Program-made: the position numbers and the translations under genes
Notes under the pieces: model-generated
Databases searched by the model: none
Seen by the model: only the letters and a program-made list of their open reading frames with translations
Told to the model about the DNA's origin: nothing
Shown: positions 42,964 through 53,100 of the stretch, piece after piece
Layout of the letters: every line of letters begins with the position of its first letter
Numbering within the stretch: position 1 is the first letter of the stretch
Assembly: GCA_019244185.1 (NCBI GenBank)
Contig: JAFATB010000019.1
Coordinates: forward strand, 186,001 to 250,000
Source: Acidobacteriota bacterium
Lineage (GTDB): Bacteria > Acidobacteriota > Thermoanaerobaculia > Gp7-AA8
DNA length: 64,000 bases
Reading direction: 5' to 3'

Positions 42964-44042
42964 AGGAGCAGCGTGCCGAGCGTCGGTCCGGCGAGAAGGC
43001 CGGCGGACCAGGTGAGCGTGTACAGGCCTTGATAGCGGCCGCGAAATTGTTCCGGGGCGAGGGTCGATGCGTAGGCACCGCCGACCGGGGCGAAGATCAT
43101 CTCGCCGCTGGTCCAGGCCACGACGCACAGCACGAGTGCGGGGATCGAGTGCGCGAGGCCGATGAGCGCGAAGCCGGCGCCGAACAGCGTGTAGCCGAGG
43201 GCCAGGATGCGTTGCGGAGGATGACGTTGCGTCCATGACGTGAGTGCGAGCTCGAACAGGACGACGAGCGCGCCATTGAGCGAGATCAGAAACCCATAGG
43301 TCTTCGGCGAGAAGCCGGACTGCTGCAGATAGAGCGGGAACGTCGACGTCACCTGCGGCTCGATCCAGGTGATGCACAGCGTCGCGAGCAGGAAGATGAC
43401 GAACGGCTCGTTGCGCAGCGCGTGGCGAAATCCGCCGCTGACGTGCGCTGCATTCGGCTGCGTTCGCGCGCCGTGCGGAAGCGCGGTGAGCGCGATCGAG
43501 CCGAAGAGCAGCGACGTCGCCGCGTCCGCGATGAAGAGTGCGAAGAATGAGTGGCCGGCGAGGAGACCCGCCGTCGCGGGGCCGGTGGCAAAGCCGAGGT
43601 TGTTGGCCAGGCGGAACATGGCGAAGGCGGTGACGCGCTGCTCCCGCGGAACGAGATCGCCGATAAGCGCGCCCGCGGCGGGCCGGTACATCTCCGACGC
43701 CGCGCCGACGATCAGCACGATCGCGACGATCGCCGGGTACGCGCGCGCCTGCGACAACGCGAGCATCGCCGCGCACGACACGAACATGGAGAACGCGATC
43801 GTGTTTCTGCGTCCGATGCTGTCGGCGAGATGACCGCCTAGCATCGCCGCGATCAGATGTCCACCGCCGTACGCGCTCACGGCGAGTCCCGCCTGCGCGG
43901 CGCTGTAGCCGTGCCGCGTCAGATAGAGGATGAGGAACGGCATCACGAACGTGCCGAAGCGGTTGATGAACGCGCCGGCGAAGAGCGTCCACGCCGCGCG
44001 TGGCAACGCGTGCAGATTTGCACGCAGCGAGTATTGAGGCAT
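42876..44042 (-). CDS. Major facilitator superfamily transporter
   Basis: A 388-residue protein with about 12 hydrophobic segments. The MFS loop 2-3 motif is visible as GGHLADSIGRRNT (residues ~70-82), and a proton-antiporter-like GPATAGLLAG occurs in segment 5. Drug-efflux type is likely, substrate unknown. The start ATG 44042 lies only six bases after a TAGATT -10-like box, so the transcript may be nearly leaderless. The palindromic operator at 44077-44093 is shared with the XRE regulator at 45449. First chromosomal gene after the element. Confidence 0.9.
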   Translation of the reverse strand: MPQYSLRANLHALPRAAWTLFAGAFINRFGTFVMPFLILYLTRHGYSAAQAGLAVSAYGGGHLIAAMLGGHLADSIGRRNTIAFSMFVSCAAMLALSQARAYPAIVAIVLIVGAASEMYRPAAGALIGDLVPREQRVTAFAMFRLANNLGFATGPATAGLLAGHSFFALFIADAATSLLFGSIALTALPHGARTQPNAAHVSGGFRHALRNEPFVIFLLATLCITWIEPQVTSTFPLYLQQSGFSPKTYGFLISLNGALVVLFELALTSWTQRHPPQRILALGYTLFGAGFALIGLAHSIPALVLCVVAWTSGEMIFAPVGGAYASTLAPEQFRGRYQGLYTLTWSAGLLAGPTLGTLLLQSNASAYWVSVAAAGSVGGLLALVRRAA

Positions 44043-44128
44043 GTCCGCAATCTAGCGGCCGCGCGAATCGCGTGCGATTACCTGGCAGGTAATTGAACGC
44101 ACGCGCACGGCGACGCATCGTTGGGCGC
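44043..44128. promoter_or_regulatory. Divergent promoter with palindromic operator
   Basis: ATTACCTGGCAGGTAAT (44077-44093) is a 7-bp perfect inverted repeat around GGC. A TAGATT-like -10 for the MFS gene lies at about 44049-44054 on the minus strand. The same arrangement, including TTCGCGCGG between operator and -10, occurs ahead of the XRE regulator (46271-46313). Confidence 0.65.
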
Positions 44129-44770
44129 ATGAGCAACGATTCGTATGCACGCATCTCATTCCTGCGTCCGCACGACGGCGACACCGTCGACTTCGAAGCG
44201 GGCTACATCCGCCATCTCGAATGGCATCGACAAGCGAACGATCCGTGGACGTGGTTCGGATGGACGGTGTGGGCCGGCGAGCGTCAGCGCTGGTTCGTCT
44301 ACGCGACGTTCAATCGCACGCCCGCCGAACTCGACAGCGCCGTCGATCCTGCCGGCGATGAACGCGACAACATCGTCAACGTCACGCCGCACGGCGCGTT
44401 CCTCGGCAGCGCGCTCTTTCGCTACCTGCCCGACGCCTCGCGCGGGAGCGGCGAGCCGTCGGCATCGACGCGCGTCGAACTGACCACGGTCGACCTGCAA
44501 CCGGGCGGTGAAGGGTCGTTCGAACGCGCGCTGAACGAACGGCAGCCGTCGCTGCAGGGCGAGACGCTCTGGTTCCGCATGATCGCCGGCGGACCCGCGC
44601 CGCGCTATCTGAGACTTCGCCCGCGCGCGAACTTCTCGGCGCTGCTCGACTCGATCGAAGAACAAGCGCTGCCGCTGCCAATCGCAACATCAACGACCGT
44701 GAAGTCGACGATCGAGATCCTCAGTCTGCGTCCGGCGATGTGCTACGGCCTGAAGGAGAAACGCTCATGA
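44129..44770 (+). CDS. Hypothetical protein, first of a tandem paralogue pair
   Basis: A 213-residue soluble protein from ATG 44129. It shares ~50% of residues by eye with the next gene, including FEAGYIRHLEWHRQA, the W-W pair after it, DERDN(I/V)(V/I)NV and GETLW(F/Y)RMIAGG. It lacks the signal peptide that the second copy has. No family was recognised. The conserved His/Trp pattern could form a ligand pocket. Its stop overlaps the start of the second copy (ATGA). Promoter shared with the MFS gene region. Confidence 0.8.
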   Translation: MSNDSYARISFLRPHDGDTVDFEAGYIRHLEWHRQANDPWTWFGWTVWAGERQRWFVYATFNRTPAELDSAVDPAGDERDNIVNVTPHGAFLGSALFRYLPDASRGSGEPSASTRVELTTVDLQPGGEGSFERALNERQPSLQGETLWFRMIAGGPAPRYLRLRPRANFSALLDSIEEQALPLPIATSTTVKSTIEILSLRPAMCYGLKEKRS

Positions 44771-45465
44771 AGCGTTGGCTGCTCGCGGTCCTCGTCCTCG
44801 TCCCCGCGATTCTCCCGGCGCAGGAAGCGGCAGTCGGTCCGTTCGCGCGCATCGCCATCCTTCGCGCGAACGACGGCCAGAGCGTCGATCTCGAAGCGGG
44901 GTACCTGCGCCATCTCGAATGGCATCGGCAGGCGAAGGATCCGTTCAAGTGGTACAGCTACACCGTCTGGGCGTCGACGGAGCGACAGCGCTGGCTGATC
45001 TACGCGACGTTCGGGCATACCGCCGAGAGTCTCAGCAATCCGGTCAATCCCGCCGACGACGAGCGCGACAACGTCATCAACGTTCTGCCGCACGCCCAGT
45101 TCCTGGGCAATGGCGTGTATGAGTTTCTGCCGGCGCTCTCGCGCGGCAACGGCGTGCCGACGCCGACGTTGCGCGCGGAGCTCATGACCGTCGAGCTGAA
45201 TCAGGGCGCGGGCAAAGCGTTCGAGGCAGCCATCGCCGCCGAGCAGTCGAAGCTGCAGGGCGAGACGCTTTGGTATCGAATGATCGCGGGCGGCAACCTG
45301 CCGTGCTACGTGCGGCTGCGTCCGCGCGCCAGTCTCGCCGCGATTCTCAACGAGCGCGCGGATCAGGCCTTGCCGGACAAAGTGAGTCCGCTGATCGCAA
45401 AGGTGACCGTCGAAACGCTCAACCTTCGACCGAACATGCTCGTCAACGTCACGGCCGTGCAATGA
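44767..45465 (+). CDS. Exported hypothetical protein, second of a tandem paralogue pair
   Basis: A 232-residue protein. MKRWLLAVLVLVPAILPAQE is a signal peptide with cleavage after Ala18 or so. The mature part aligns throughout with the preceding protein (LEAGYLRHLEWHRQAKDPFKWY, DERDNVINV, QGETLWYRMIAGGN). So one paralogue acts in the cytoplasm and the other outside. Function unknown. The 3' end overlaps the convergent XRE gene by 17 bp. Confidence 0.8.
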   Translation: MKRWLLAVLVLVPAILPAQEAAVGPFARIAILRANDGQSVDLEAGYLRHLEWHRQAKDPFKWYSYTVWASTERQRWLIYATFGHTAESLSNPVNPADDERDNVINVLPHAQFLGNGVYEFLPALSRGNGVPTPTLRAELMTVELNQGAGKAFEAAIAAEQSKLQGETLWYRMIAGGNLPCYVRLRPRASLAAILNERADQALPDKVSPLIAKVTVETLNLRPNMLVNVTAVQ

Positions 45466-46261
45466 GGCGCTGCGAGGCTTCTTCCGTCGCCGCGTCGGCG
45501 GGGAAGAACGCCTCGACGCGCAGCTCCTGCAGCGTGATGTCGTGCGGCGTGCCGAGGCTCGTGAGGGTGGAGAAGTAGCGAAGACCGAGATCGTCTTTCT
45601 GAAATTCGATCGCGAGGAACGGCGCCGTCGACGCGTCGAGATCGAGCGTCCGCCATCGCGGCGGAACTCCGGGATACGTCAACAAGTCCGCGAGCAGGCG
45701 CCGCGTGTCCGCGCCTCCGAGTCCGCTGAGAACGTCGCGATGCAGCCACTGAATCAGGGCGGCAGCCATCGCTTCCCAGTTGACGATGTGCTGCCGCAGT
45801 CCGCGCGGATGAAACATCAACCGCATGGCGTTGCCGGCCCACTCGTTCGCGGCGTCGGGATCGGCAAATGCCTCGACGAGCTTCACCGCGCCGTGGTTCG
45901 CCTTCAGCAGATTCCAGGAGCGATCGACGACGATGGCCGGATACGGCTCCTGCTGCCTGAGCATGAAGTCGACCGCGCGCCGCGCCTGTTCGAGCGCGGG
46001 CGCGTCGAGATCGGTGGCGCGGTAGATCGCCGCGTAGCCCGCGGACACGAGCAGATCGTTGCGATCGCGCAGCGGTACGTCGAGCACGCGCGCGAGCACG
46101 AGGATCATCTCGCGGCTCGGTTGCGCGCGTCCCGTCTCGATGAAGCTCACGTGACGCGACGACACGCCCGCTTCGAGCGCGAGGTCGAGCTGACTGACGC
46201 GACGTCGCGAGCGCCACTCGCGGAGCAGGCGTCCGAATGGGCGTTCCAGTTCTGCGGCCAT
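45449..46261 (-). CDS. XRE-family regulator with MmyB-like ligand domain
   Basis: A 270-residue protein from ATG 46261. Residues ~8-70 are an XRE HTH (LREWRSRRRVSQLDLALEAGVSSRHVSFIETGRA). Residues ~95-265 match the MmyB-like ligand-binding domain (YPAIVVDRSWNLLKANHG..., PRGLRQHIVNW, LRYFSTLTSLGTPHDITLQELRVEAFFP), the 'transcription factor with PAS-like fold' common beside small efflux or redox genes. The promoter contains ATTACCTGCGAAGTAAT, so autoregulation is likely, and the same operator precedes the MFS gene. Confidence 0.9.
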   Translation of the reverse strand: MAAELERPFGRLLREWRSRRRVSQLDLALEAGVSSRHVSFIETGRAQPSREMILVLARVLDVPLRDRNDLLVSAGYAAIYRATDLDAPALEQARRAVDFMLRQQEPYPAIVVDRSWNLLKANHGAVKLVEAFADPDAANEWAGNAMRLMFHPRGLRQHIVNWEAMAAALIQWLHRDVLSGLGGADTRRLLADLLTYPGVPPRWRTLDLDASTAPFLAIEFQKDDLGLRYFSTLTSLGTPHDITLQELRVEAFFPADAATEEASQRLIARP

Positions 46262-46296
46262 GCCGCGCAATCTACACTCCGCGCGAACGGCGAGCC

Positions 46297-46313
46297 ATTA
46301 CCTGCGAAGTAAT
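46297..46313. promoter_or_regulatory. Palindromic operator upstream of the XRE regulator
   Basis: ATTACCTGCGAAGTAAT: inverted arms ATTAC and GTAAT, nearly the same as ATTACCTGGCAGGTAAT at 44077. A TAGATT -10-like box follows on the minus strand, about nine bases before the ATG. Likely bound by the regulator itself. Confidence 0.65.
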
Positions 46314-46336
46314 GGAACGGCTGCGCCGCTCGTCAA

Positions 46337-47347
46337 TCAGCGAAACGGCGACGCTGCCGGCGCCTGGCTATGCTCCGCAAGCGGTGGACGGCGGGACGTT
46401 TGCCGCGAATGCTGAACGCGTGCGTGGGCTCCCGCGAGCGCGGCCACCATCGCAACGCCGATGATCGCGTACAGCACGCGATAGCGCGTCTGCAGGCGGG
46501 AGACGCTCGCGTAGGTGAGACCGTCGGTGAGCGCTTCGTACGACCAGTAGAGTTGCAGCGGGTAGACAGCGACGAGCACCGCGAGCACGCTCGGGAGAAT
46601 GCCCGTCAGCGCGAGCAGGAGCAGGATCGCGTGCGCGAACGTGAAGAGGGCCAGGCTTGCGGCGAACGTTCCCCGTGGGCCGAAGATCACGGCGTTGGTG
46701 CGGATCGCGTTGAGCGCATCGCCGTGGTGGTCGCGGATCTCCTGCGTGAGGTGTCCCGCGACGAAGATCAGCGCGAAGAACGTTGCGATGGCGAGGCCGC
46801 GGCGGTCGAGCGCGCTGCCGATCGAATAGCCGAGGAGGAAGTGCAGGACTCCGCCGGCGAGATGCGTGAGGGAATTGAGAAGCGGCTTGCCTTTCCAGTT
46901 GAAGCGCGGCAGCGAATAGAGAGCGCTCAGCGTGGCGATCGCGAGCGACAGCGCGAGCGGGGTGGTGCCGAGGCGGCGGAAGAGAAGGATGCTGAGGACG
47001 AGCAGCGTCGCCGTGAGTGCGGCCATCTCGCCGCGGCCGACGCCCCGCACGATGAACACGCCCGCGGCTTTGTTCGGATCGGCGAGGTCGGCGTGCACGC
47101 CCGACCAGTCGTTGAGCAGGAAGATGTGCGCCACGAGGAGGACGTTCGCTACGACGAGCGTCACCAGCGGCGCGACGTGATGCGGCGCGACGTGATGCAG
47201 CGTGAGATGCCGCATCGCGAACGCCGCGCCGAGAAGCGGCGGACCCTGAAGCACGAGAATGTCCTGCGGGCGAAGGCAGGAGAGGTACCGAAACGCGGGA
47301 CCTTTAGCCGTCGTTTCGGCGATCGTGGAGACGTTCGTATCGGTCAT
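46337..47347 (-). CDS. UbiA-family prenyltransferase
   Basis: A 336-residue protein with eight to nine hydrophobic segments. The first Asp-rich motif is N79-D80-W-S-G-V-H-A-D87-L-A-D90; the second is near residue 145-160 (YSLPRFNWKGKP) with a later Asp-containing QEIRDHHGD. UbiA enzymes attach isoprenoid chains to aromatic or sugar-phosphate acceptors in the membrane. The acceptor is unknown. Its start lies 44 bp inside the end of the large glycosyltransferase gene, so they are co-translated and may serve the same lipid-linked pathway. Confidence 0.85.
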   Translation of the reverse strand: MTDTNVSTIAETTAKGPAFRYLSCLRPQDILVLQGPPLLGAAFAMRHLTLHHVAPHHVAPLVTLVVANVLLVAHIFLLNDWSGVHADLADPNKAAGVFIVRGVGRGEMAALTATLLVLSILLFRRLGTTPLALSLAIATLSALYSLPRFNWKGKPLLNSLTHLAGGVLHFLLGYSIGSALDRRGLAIATFFALIFVAGHLTQEIRDHHGDALNAIRTNAVIFGPRGTFAASLALFTFAHAILLLLALTGILPSVLAVLVAVYPLQLYWSYEALTDGLTYASVSRLQTRYRVLYAIIGVAMVAALAGAHARVQHSRQTSRRPPLAEHSQAPAASPFR

Positions 47348-50000
47348 AGAGTCTTAGCCAAAGTGCATAGCCGACGTCCTCGGACCAGTAATACCGAGGA
47401 ACGGTCGCGGTGAGATCGTTGTGGTAGAAGAGCGGCGGATCGAGTCGGATCGCGGCGAAGTCATTCCGTGCGAGCTTGCGCAACAGCGCATCGAGCTCCG
47501 CGCCGGACGGCGCGCTTCCGAGCAGCCGCGCGGCAGACAGCCAGACCTGCTGCCCCGGAATCTCGGTGTGCATGCGCGTCTCGGGCAGTTCGAGATCGCA
47601 GCCGGCACGGTGAAGATCGGGAAGCCGCAGGACCGGAACGAGCGGCGCCTTTCGATAGTAGACCCAGACGCGGTCTTCGTCGATGACCGGCCGCAGCGCT
47701 TCGCACAGCGCGTGGCCGGCAGCGGGCCGGACTTGCGACAAGAGCAACAGCAAATGCATCTGAATCGCGACGTCCGTCGGATTCGGATCGCTGCCCGGAT
47801 CGAGACACTGATACGCGCTTTGCGGCGCGAGCCACGAGCGGTAGAGACCTTCGGGCGTGCGATAGCGTGCGATCGTTTCGAGCGCGGCGTCGAGCTGGCT
47901 GCGATCCGCGCCGGGAGCAACGCGCCAGACGAGTGACGTGTCGTCGGTGTCGGGCGTGATGACGCAGCCGAGCGTGCCGATGCCCGGGCCATCCGGCCGT
48001 CCGTGGTAGCGCACCAAGCCGCCGCGCTCGATCTGCTTCGTCAGATGCTGCCTCGCGTGCTGCACGCTTTCCGCGAGACCGTTCTTCGCCGCGATCGGAT
48101 CCAGCAGATCGACGAGGAGCGCCGTGAGAAACGTGTTCATCTCCGGATGCGGATCCTCGAAGCGCGGCGCGCTCGTGAACCGCGTGAGCCAGTAACCGCC
48201 CGGCTGCTGGTGCTCGCGCAGACGCGCTGCAGCAGTCGCCGGATCGCCGGCCGCGCTGACGTCAGCGATCGGCATGCGCGGCAGCACGCGGAACGTATGC
48301 TCGTCGAGGTAACACCCGTCCCCCCTCGCATCCGCCCACGCGAACGCCGTCACGCGGTGCTCGCCGATGGTGAGGCTCGTGGTGTCGAACGGAATGCGCC
48401 AGCCCGCGCGACTGGTCTCGTGCAGCGCCGCGCGGACGTCCGGGCGATCGACGAACGTCGCGGTCGAGAATGTCTGCCGTCCGTCGACGGTGATCGCCAC
48501 CTGCGGCGGCGTGCGGTGGCCCGCAAGCGCCCAGCCGGTGGCGGCGGCCTGGTCTCCGGCGAAGATCGTCGACGTCGCGCGTCCGCCGCTGACGACTCCA
48601 TCGAAACTGCCACGCACGTTGACGAACAGCTCCGCCGGCGCGAGGCCTTCGCGCACCGCGGCGACGAACGGTGCGTTCCGCAGCGTCCACTCCGGATGCT
48701 TGACGGCGGCGGTCACGGTGAAGAGCGGCAGGTCCATCCAGCCGGAGTATGCGAACGCGCCGACGGTCTCGATGAGAATCGCGACACCCACCGCGGCGAC
48801 GAAGCACGCGCGTCCGACACGACGCAACGACGCAACGACCGGCACCAGCATCCACATCAGCAGCGGCACGAGGTCCGTCATGTAGCGCGGTCCCCACGAG
48901 AAGCCGGCGCGCCAATCCACCTTCGCGTAGAGCAGCAGCTGGATCACGATGCCCACGCTCATCGCGAGCGTGAGCCACCGCTCGTCACGGCTGCGCGGCA
49001 GATGACGGAACGCGACGAGGACGAACAGCAGAAACGGTGAAAAGACGAAGAGCCCGCGGGCGGGACTGAACAGCAGCCCCGCGACGCCGGGGAGGAGATG
49101 GAAGCTGAAGAACTGGGCGGTCCCGATCACGCCATAGCCGCCGCCGACGTTGCCGCCGGCGAAGATGTTGTAGAGCAGCACGAGGCCCAGCGGCAGTGCG
49201 GCCGCCGCAACGAACAACCACGCGCGCCGGCGTCCCGCCCAAACGAGCGCGTACACGCCGAGGACGCCGGCGAGGACGACGTCGGGCGGACGATTGCCCG
49301 CGACGAGTCCGCAGAGCACGCCCGCCGCGAGCGCGCGCGTCGTCGTACACGGCGCGGTCAGCTGCAGCAGCAGTCCGACGATCAGCAGCTGTGCGACGCC
49401 GTGCTGCCACAACGCCTGACTGCAGATCACCCACGCCGTCGTGCCGAAGCCGTACGCGACGGCGAGCAGCAGCGCGGTGCGCGCGTTCGTCCGCCGGCGC
49501 AGCAGCAGATAGAGCAGCGCCACGGTGAGCGCGGCCAGCAGCGACGCGGTGAGCTTCTCCATCACGCGTGCGACGTGATCGAGTCGCGCGTCGGTCCAGC
49601 CGCGCGCGTCGAGGTACGCGACGGCGGGCAGATAGAGCGGCGCGACGAGCACCGGCACCACGACCGGATAGAGCGAGATGATGTGGCCGTTCGGCCGGCG
49701 CACGAGCCAGAACGCGTCCGTCCCGCGACCCTGCGCCGCGAGCTTCTCGATCGGCTCGAGAAACAGAGTGTGATGTTTCCAGATCACGAACGGGAGATAG
49801 CGCGCCGGATAGGTGTCGCCCGCGGTGATGGCGCGGCGGTTCGCGTTGTAGATCAGCAGGCAGAAGATGCCGAGGAGGAGGGCGGCGCGGAAGCGTTTCG
49901 GATCGCGCGCGGTGACGTCCGGACGCACGTCCATCGCCAACGTTCCGGCGGGTGGCGGTGTCGCGGATTGGCGCTCATCTTCATGGTTCTCCTGCTGCAT
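47304..50000 (-). CDS. Large GT-C-like membrane protein with C-terminal alpha-toroid domain
   Basis: An 898-residue protein from ATG 50000. Residues ~35-440 contain about 10-12 membrane segments with the look of GT-C/ArnT-type glycosyltransferases (a KLAAQGRGTD / RRPNGHIISLYP loop early on). Residues ~590-890 look like alpha/alpha-toroid repeats of the squalene-cyclase/prenyltransferase type (HQQPGGYWLTRF, TPDTDDTSLVWR, SPNPTD-like elements). The fusion is uncommon. It overlaps the UbiA gene. Suggested role: glycosylation with a polyprenyl donor at the membrane (inference). Confidence 0.75.
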   Translation of the reverse strand: MQQENHEDERQSATPPPAGTLAMDVRPDVTARDPKRFRAALLLGIFCLLIYNANRRAITAGDTYPARYLPFVIWKHHTLFLEPIEKLAAQGRGTDAFWLVRRPNGHIISLYPVVVPVLVAPLYLPAVAYLDARGWTDARLDHVARVMEKLTASLLAALTVALLYLLLRRRTNARTALLLAVAYGFGTTAWVICSQALWQHGVAQLLIVGLLLQLTAPCTTTRALAAGVLCGLVAGNRPPDVVLAGVLGVYALVWAGRRRAWLFVAAAALPLGLVLLYNIFAGGNVGGGYGVIGTAQFFSFHLLPGVAGLLFSPARGLFVFSPFLLFVLVAFRHLPRSRDERWLTLAMSVGIVIQLLLYAKVDWRAGFSWGPRYMTDLVPLLMWMLVPVVASLRRVGRACFVAAVGVAILIETVGAFAYSGWMDLPLFTVTAAVKHPEWTLRNAPFVAAVREGLAPAELFVNVRGSFDGVVSGGRATSTIFAGDQAAATGWALAGHRTPPQVAITVDGRQTFSTATFVDRPDVRAALHETSRAGWRIPFDTTSLTIGEHRVTAFAWADARGDGCYLDEHTFRVLPRMPIADVSAAGDPATAAARLREHQQPGGYWLTRFTSAPRFEDPHPEMNTFLTALLVDLLDPIAAKNGLAESVQHARQHLTKQIERGGLVRYHGRPDGPGIGTLGCVITPDTDDTSLVWRVAPGADRSQLDAALETIARYRTPEGLYRSWLAPQSAYQCLDPGSDPNPTDVAIQMHLLLLLSQVRPAAGHALCEALRPVIDEDRVWVYYRKAPLVPVLRLPDLHRAGCDLELPETRMHTEIPGQQVWLSAARLLGSAPSGAELDALLRKLARNDFAAIRLDPPLFYHNDLTATVPRYYWSEDVGYALWLRLYDRYERLHDRRNDG

Positions 50001-50116
50001 CCTTCGCCTTCGCAGAGTAGCGGGCGGAGGTCGCGTCCACAAGGCGTAACGGGCGCATCTTCACGACAGACTTTTCTGAATGCCGGCGGCGACGCGCTGG
50101 GCTATCGTGCGCACCG

Positions 50117-53100
50117 ATGACGCCTCCCCGCCGCCTCATCGTCACCGGCATGCACCGGTCGGGCACGTCGTTCGTCGCGTCGCTCGTCGCCGCGTGGAAC
50201 GTGCGCATGGGCGAGCGGTTCCTGGCGCCCGATCGCCACAACCCAAGCGGTTACTTCGAGGACCTCGACTTCGAGGAGCTCGACGCGCAGATGCTCGTCG
50301 ACGCCACGCCGGACGAGGCGGGACATCGCGACTGGGGCTGGACAGAGAGCGAGACGTTCGATGCCGCGCCGCTGCCGGCGCATCGCGATGCCGCCGCCGC
50401 GCTCGTGGCGACGCGCGACCGCGCCGGCGGCGCGTGGGGCTGGAAGGATCCGCGGACGTCGCTGCTCCTCGACTTCTGGGACGACGTCCTCGAACGCGAC
50501 GCGCGCTATCTGCTGATCTATCGGAATCCGTGGGAGGTCGCCGACTCGATGCTGCGCACCGGCGCCGCCGTGTGGCTCACGCATCCCGAGTACGCGGCGA
50601 AGATCTGGGCGCACTACAACCGGCGCATCCTCGAGTTTCACCGGCGCAACCGCGAGCGCACGCTGCTCGTGAGCATTCATCGTCTGTTGCGCGAACCCGG
50701 CGCGTTTGCGTCGATCGTTCAACAGAAGTTCGGCATCGACGCGGACACCGACACGATCGCGGCGCTGCGCAACGACGCGTTGTTCGTAACGAGGCCGGAC
50801 GACGATCCGCTGCCGCGCCTGTGGCGGCATGCGCATCCCGGCACGCTGGACCTCCTCGGCGCGCTCGACGACGCCGCGGACCTCGGCAACGAGCGTAGTT
50901 GGGAAGCGGCCTCGCGCAGAGGCGCCCCGCAACGCGCGGAGCGGCCGCGACTCTCGGTCATCGTGCCGTGCCACGACGACGGCGAGTATCTGCTCGACTC
51001 CGTCGCGAGCGTCGAGCGCACCGCGCCGGCGGCGGAGCTCATCATCGTCGACGACGGCTCGACGCAGCCGCGCACGCGCGAGGTGCTGGATGCGCTGCGC
51101 GAGGCGGGACATCGCGTCATCGAGCAGCCGCACAGCGGGCTCTCCGCGGCGCGCAACCGCGGCATCTCCGCGTCGACGGCCGACTACGTTCTGCCGCTCG
51201 ATGCCGACAATCGAGTGCTGCCCGGTTTCGTCGACGACGCGATTGCGTTGCTCGATGCCGATCCCGCCGCGGGCGTCGTGTACGGCGACCGGCGCGAGTT
51301 CGGCACGCGCAGCGGCGACGTCACCGTGCCGGAGCTCGCGCTGCCGCGCATGCTCTGGAGCAACTACATCGATGCGTGCGCGGTCATCCGCCGTACCGTC
51401 TGGAATGACGCCGGCGGATACGACGTCGCGCTGCGCGAATGGGAAGACTGGGATTTCTGGCTGCGCGCGGCGCAGCGCGGCTGGCGTTTCGCGCGCATTC
51501 CGCGGCCGGTGTTCGAGTACCGCGTGCGTCCCGGCTCACTGCACGACCGCTTCCTGCAGCGCACCGACTATCCGGAGTTGCTGCGCTACATCTACGGCAA
51601 GCATCGCGACGTCGTCTCCGAGCACGCCGCCGAGATTCTGATCGCCGCGCACGACGAGCGCTGGCAGCTCTTCCGCGACATTGAACTGCTGCGCGCGTCG
51701 CGCGATGCGATCCAGTACGAAATCGATCGTCTCGCAAACGCACAGCGCGCGGAAGCGCCAACAAACACGCCGCTGACGAACGCGACGCGCGTCTTCACGA
51801 TCATCGCCCGCAACTACCTCGCACACGCGCGGGTGCTCGCGGCGAGTCTCGCGCGTCACAATCCGCGGGCTCGTCTGCAGGTCGTGGTGTTCGACGATCC
51901 GCAACGCAGCATCACGGACGAAACGTTCGACGTGGTGCACGCGGACGAGCTGCCGTTCGATCCGCCGTCGGAGCTCTTTACGATGGCGGCCATCTACGAC
52001 GTCATGGAGCTCGCCACCGCGATCAAGCCGTGGGCGTTCGCGCATTTCTTCGCGCGCGGCGCGTCGGTCGTCATCTATCTCGATCCCGACATCGAAGTCT
52101 TCGACTCCCTCGGGCCGCTCGAGACGCTGACGCGCGCGCACGGAATGCTGCTCACACCGCACATCACCGCGCCGCTGCCGCGCGACGGCAAGCGTCCCGA
52201 CGAGCGCGATCTCCTCCTCTCCGGCGTCTACAACCTCGGCTTTCTCGCGCTCTCCGCGGAAGCGGCGAACGCGTTTCTGCCGTGGTGGCGCGCGCAGCTG
52301 CGGCGCGACTGCCTCAACGACGCGGCGGAAGGACTGTTCGTCGATCAGCGCTGGGTCGATTTCGCCCCGGCGTTCTTCACGCCGTTCGTCCTCAAGGATC
52401 CCGGCTACAACGTCGCGTACTGGAACCTGCCGCATCGCGTGCTCGCGCGCGACGGCGAGCGCATCGTCGTCAACGAACAACCGCTGCGCTTCCTCCACTA
52501 CAGCGGCTTTTCTCCGCGCGCGCCGCACCTGCTCTCGAAGCATCAGTACGACGATCCGCGCGTGCGCCTCAGCGAGCAGCCGCTGCTCGCCGAGCTCTGC
52601 GCGCGTTACGCGGCGGCGCTGAACGACGCGGGCTACACGGAAAGCGTCTCGCTGCCGTACGGCTTTGCGTCGACGGCCGCGGGGCTGCGGCTCGACGCGC
52701 GGATGCGCAGAGTGTTGCGCCGCACGTATCTCGCGGACGAGGCCAACGCCGGCGCACGCGCGTTTCCGAATCCGTTCTCGCGCGAAGGCGCGGATGACGT
52801 CGTGCTGCGACTGCTGCGGCCCGCGCCGCACGCGCCCGATGTCCCCGCGTATCTCGCGGAGCTCTGGAGCGAGCGCGCGGACCTGCGCGTGGCCTTTCCG
52901 CGCCTCGACTCCACCGACGCGCAACGCTTCCTCGACTGGGTGCGAACGCAGGGCGCGCGCGAGCACGACGTCCCGGCGGAGCTCATCCCTCCCCGCGCGC
53001 CGCGCGCCGCGGAGATCGTCGTGGCGCGACGCGAGCAACTCGCTCCCGGCGTCAACGTCTACGGCTACGCGTTCGCGGAGAGCGGCACCGGACAGATCGT

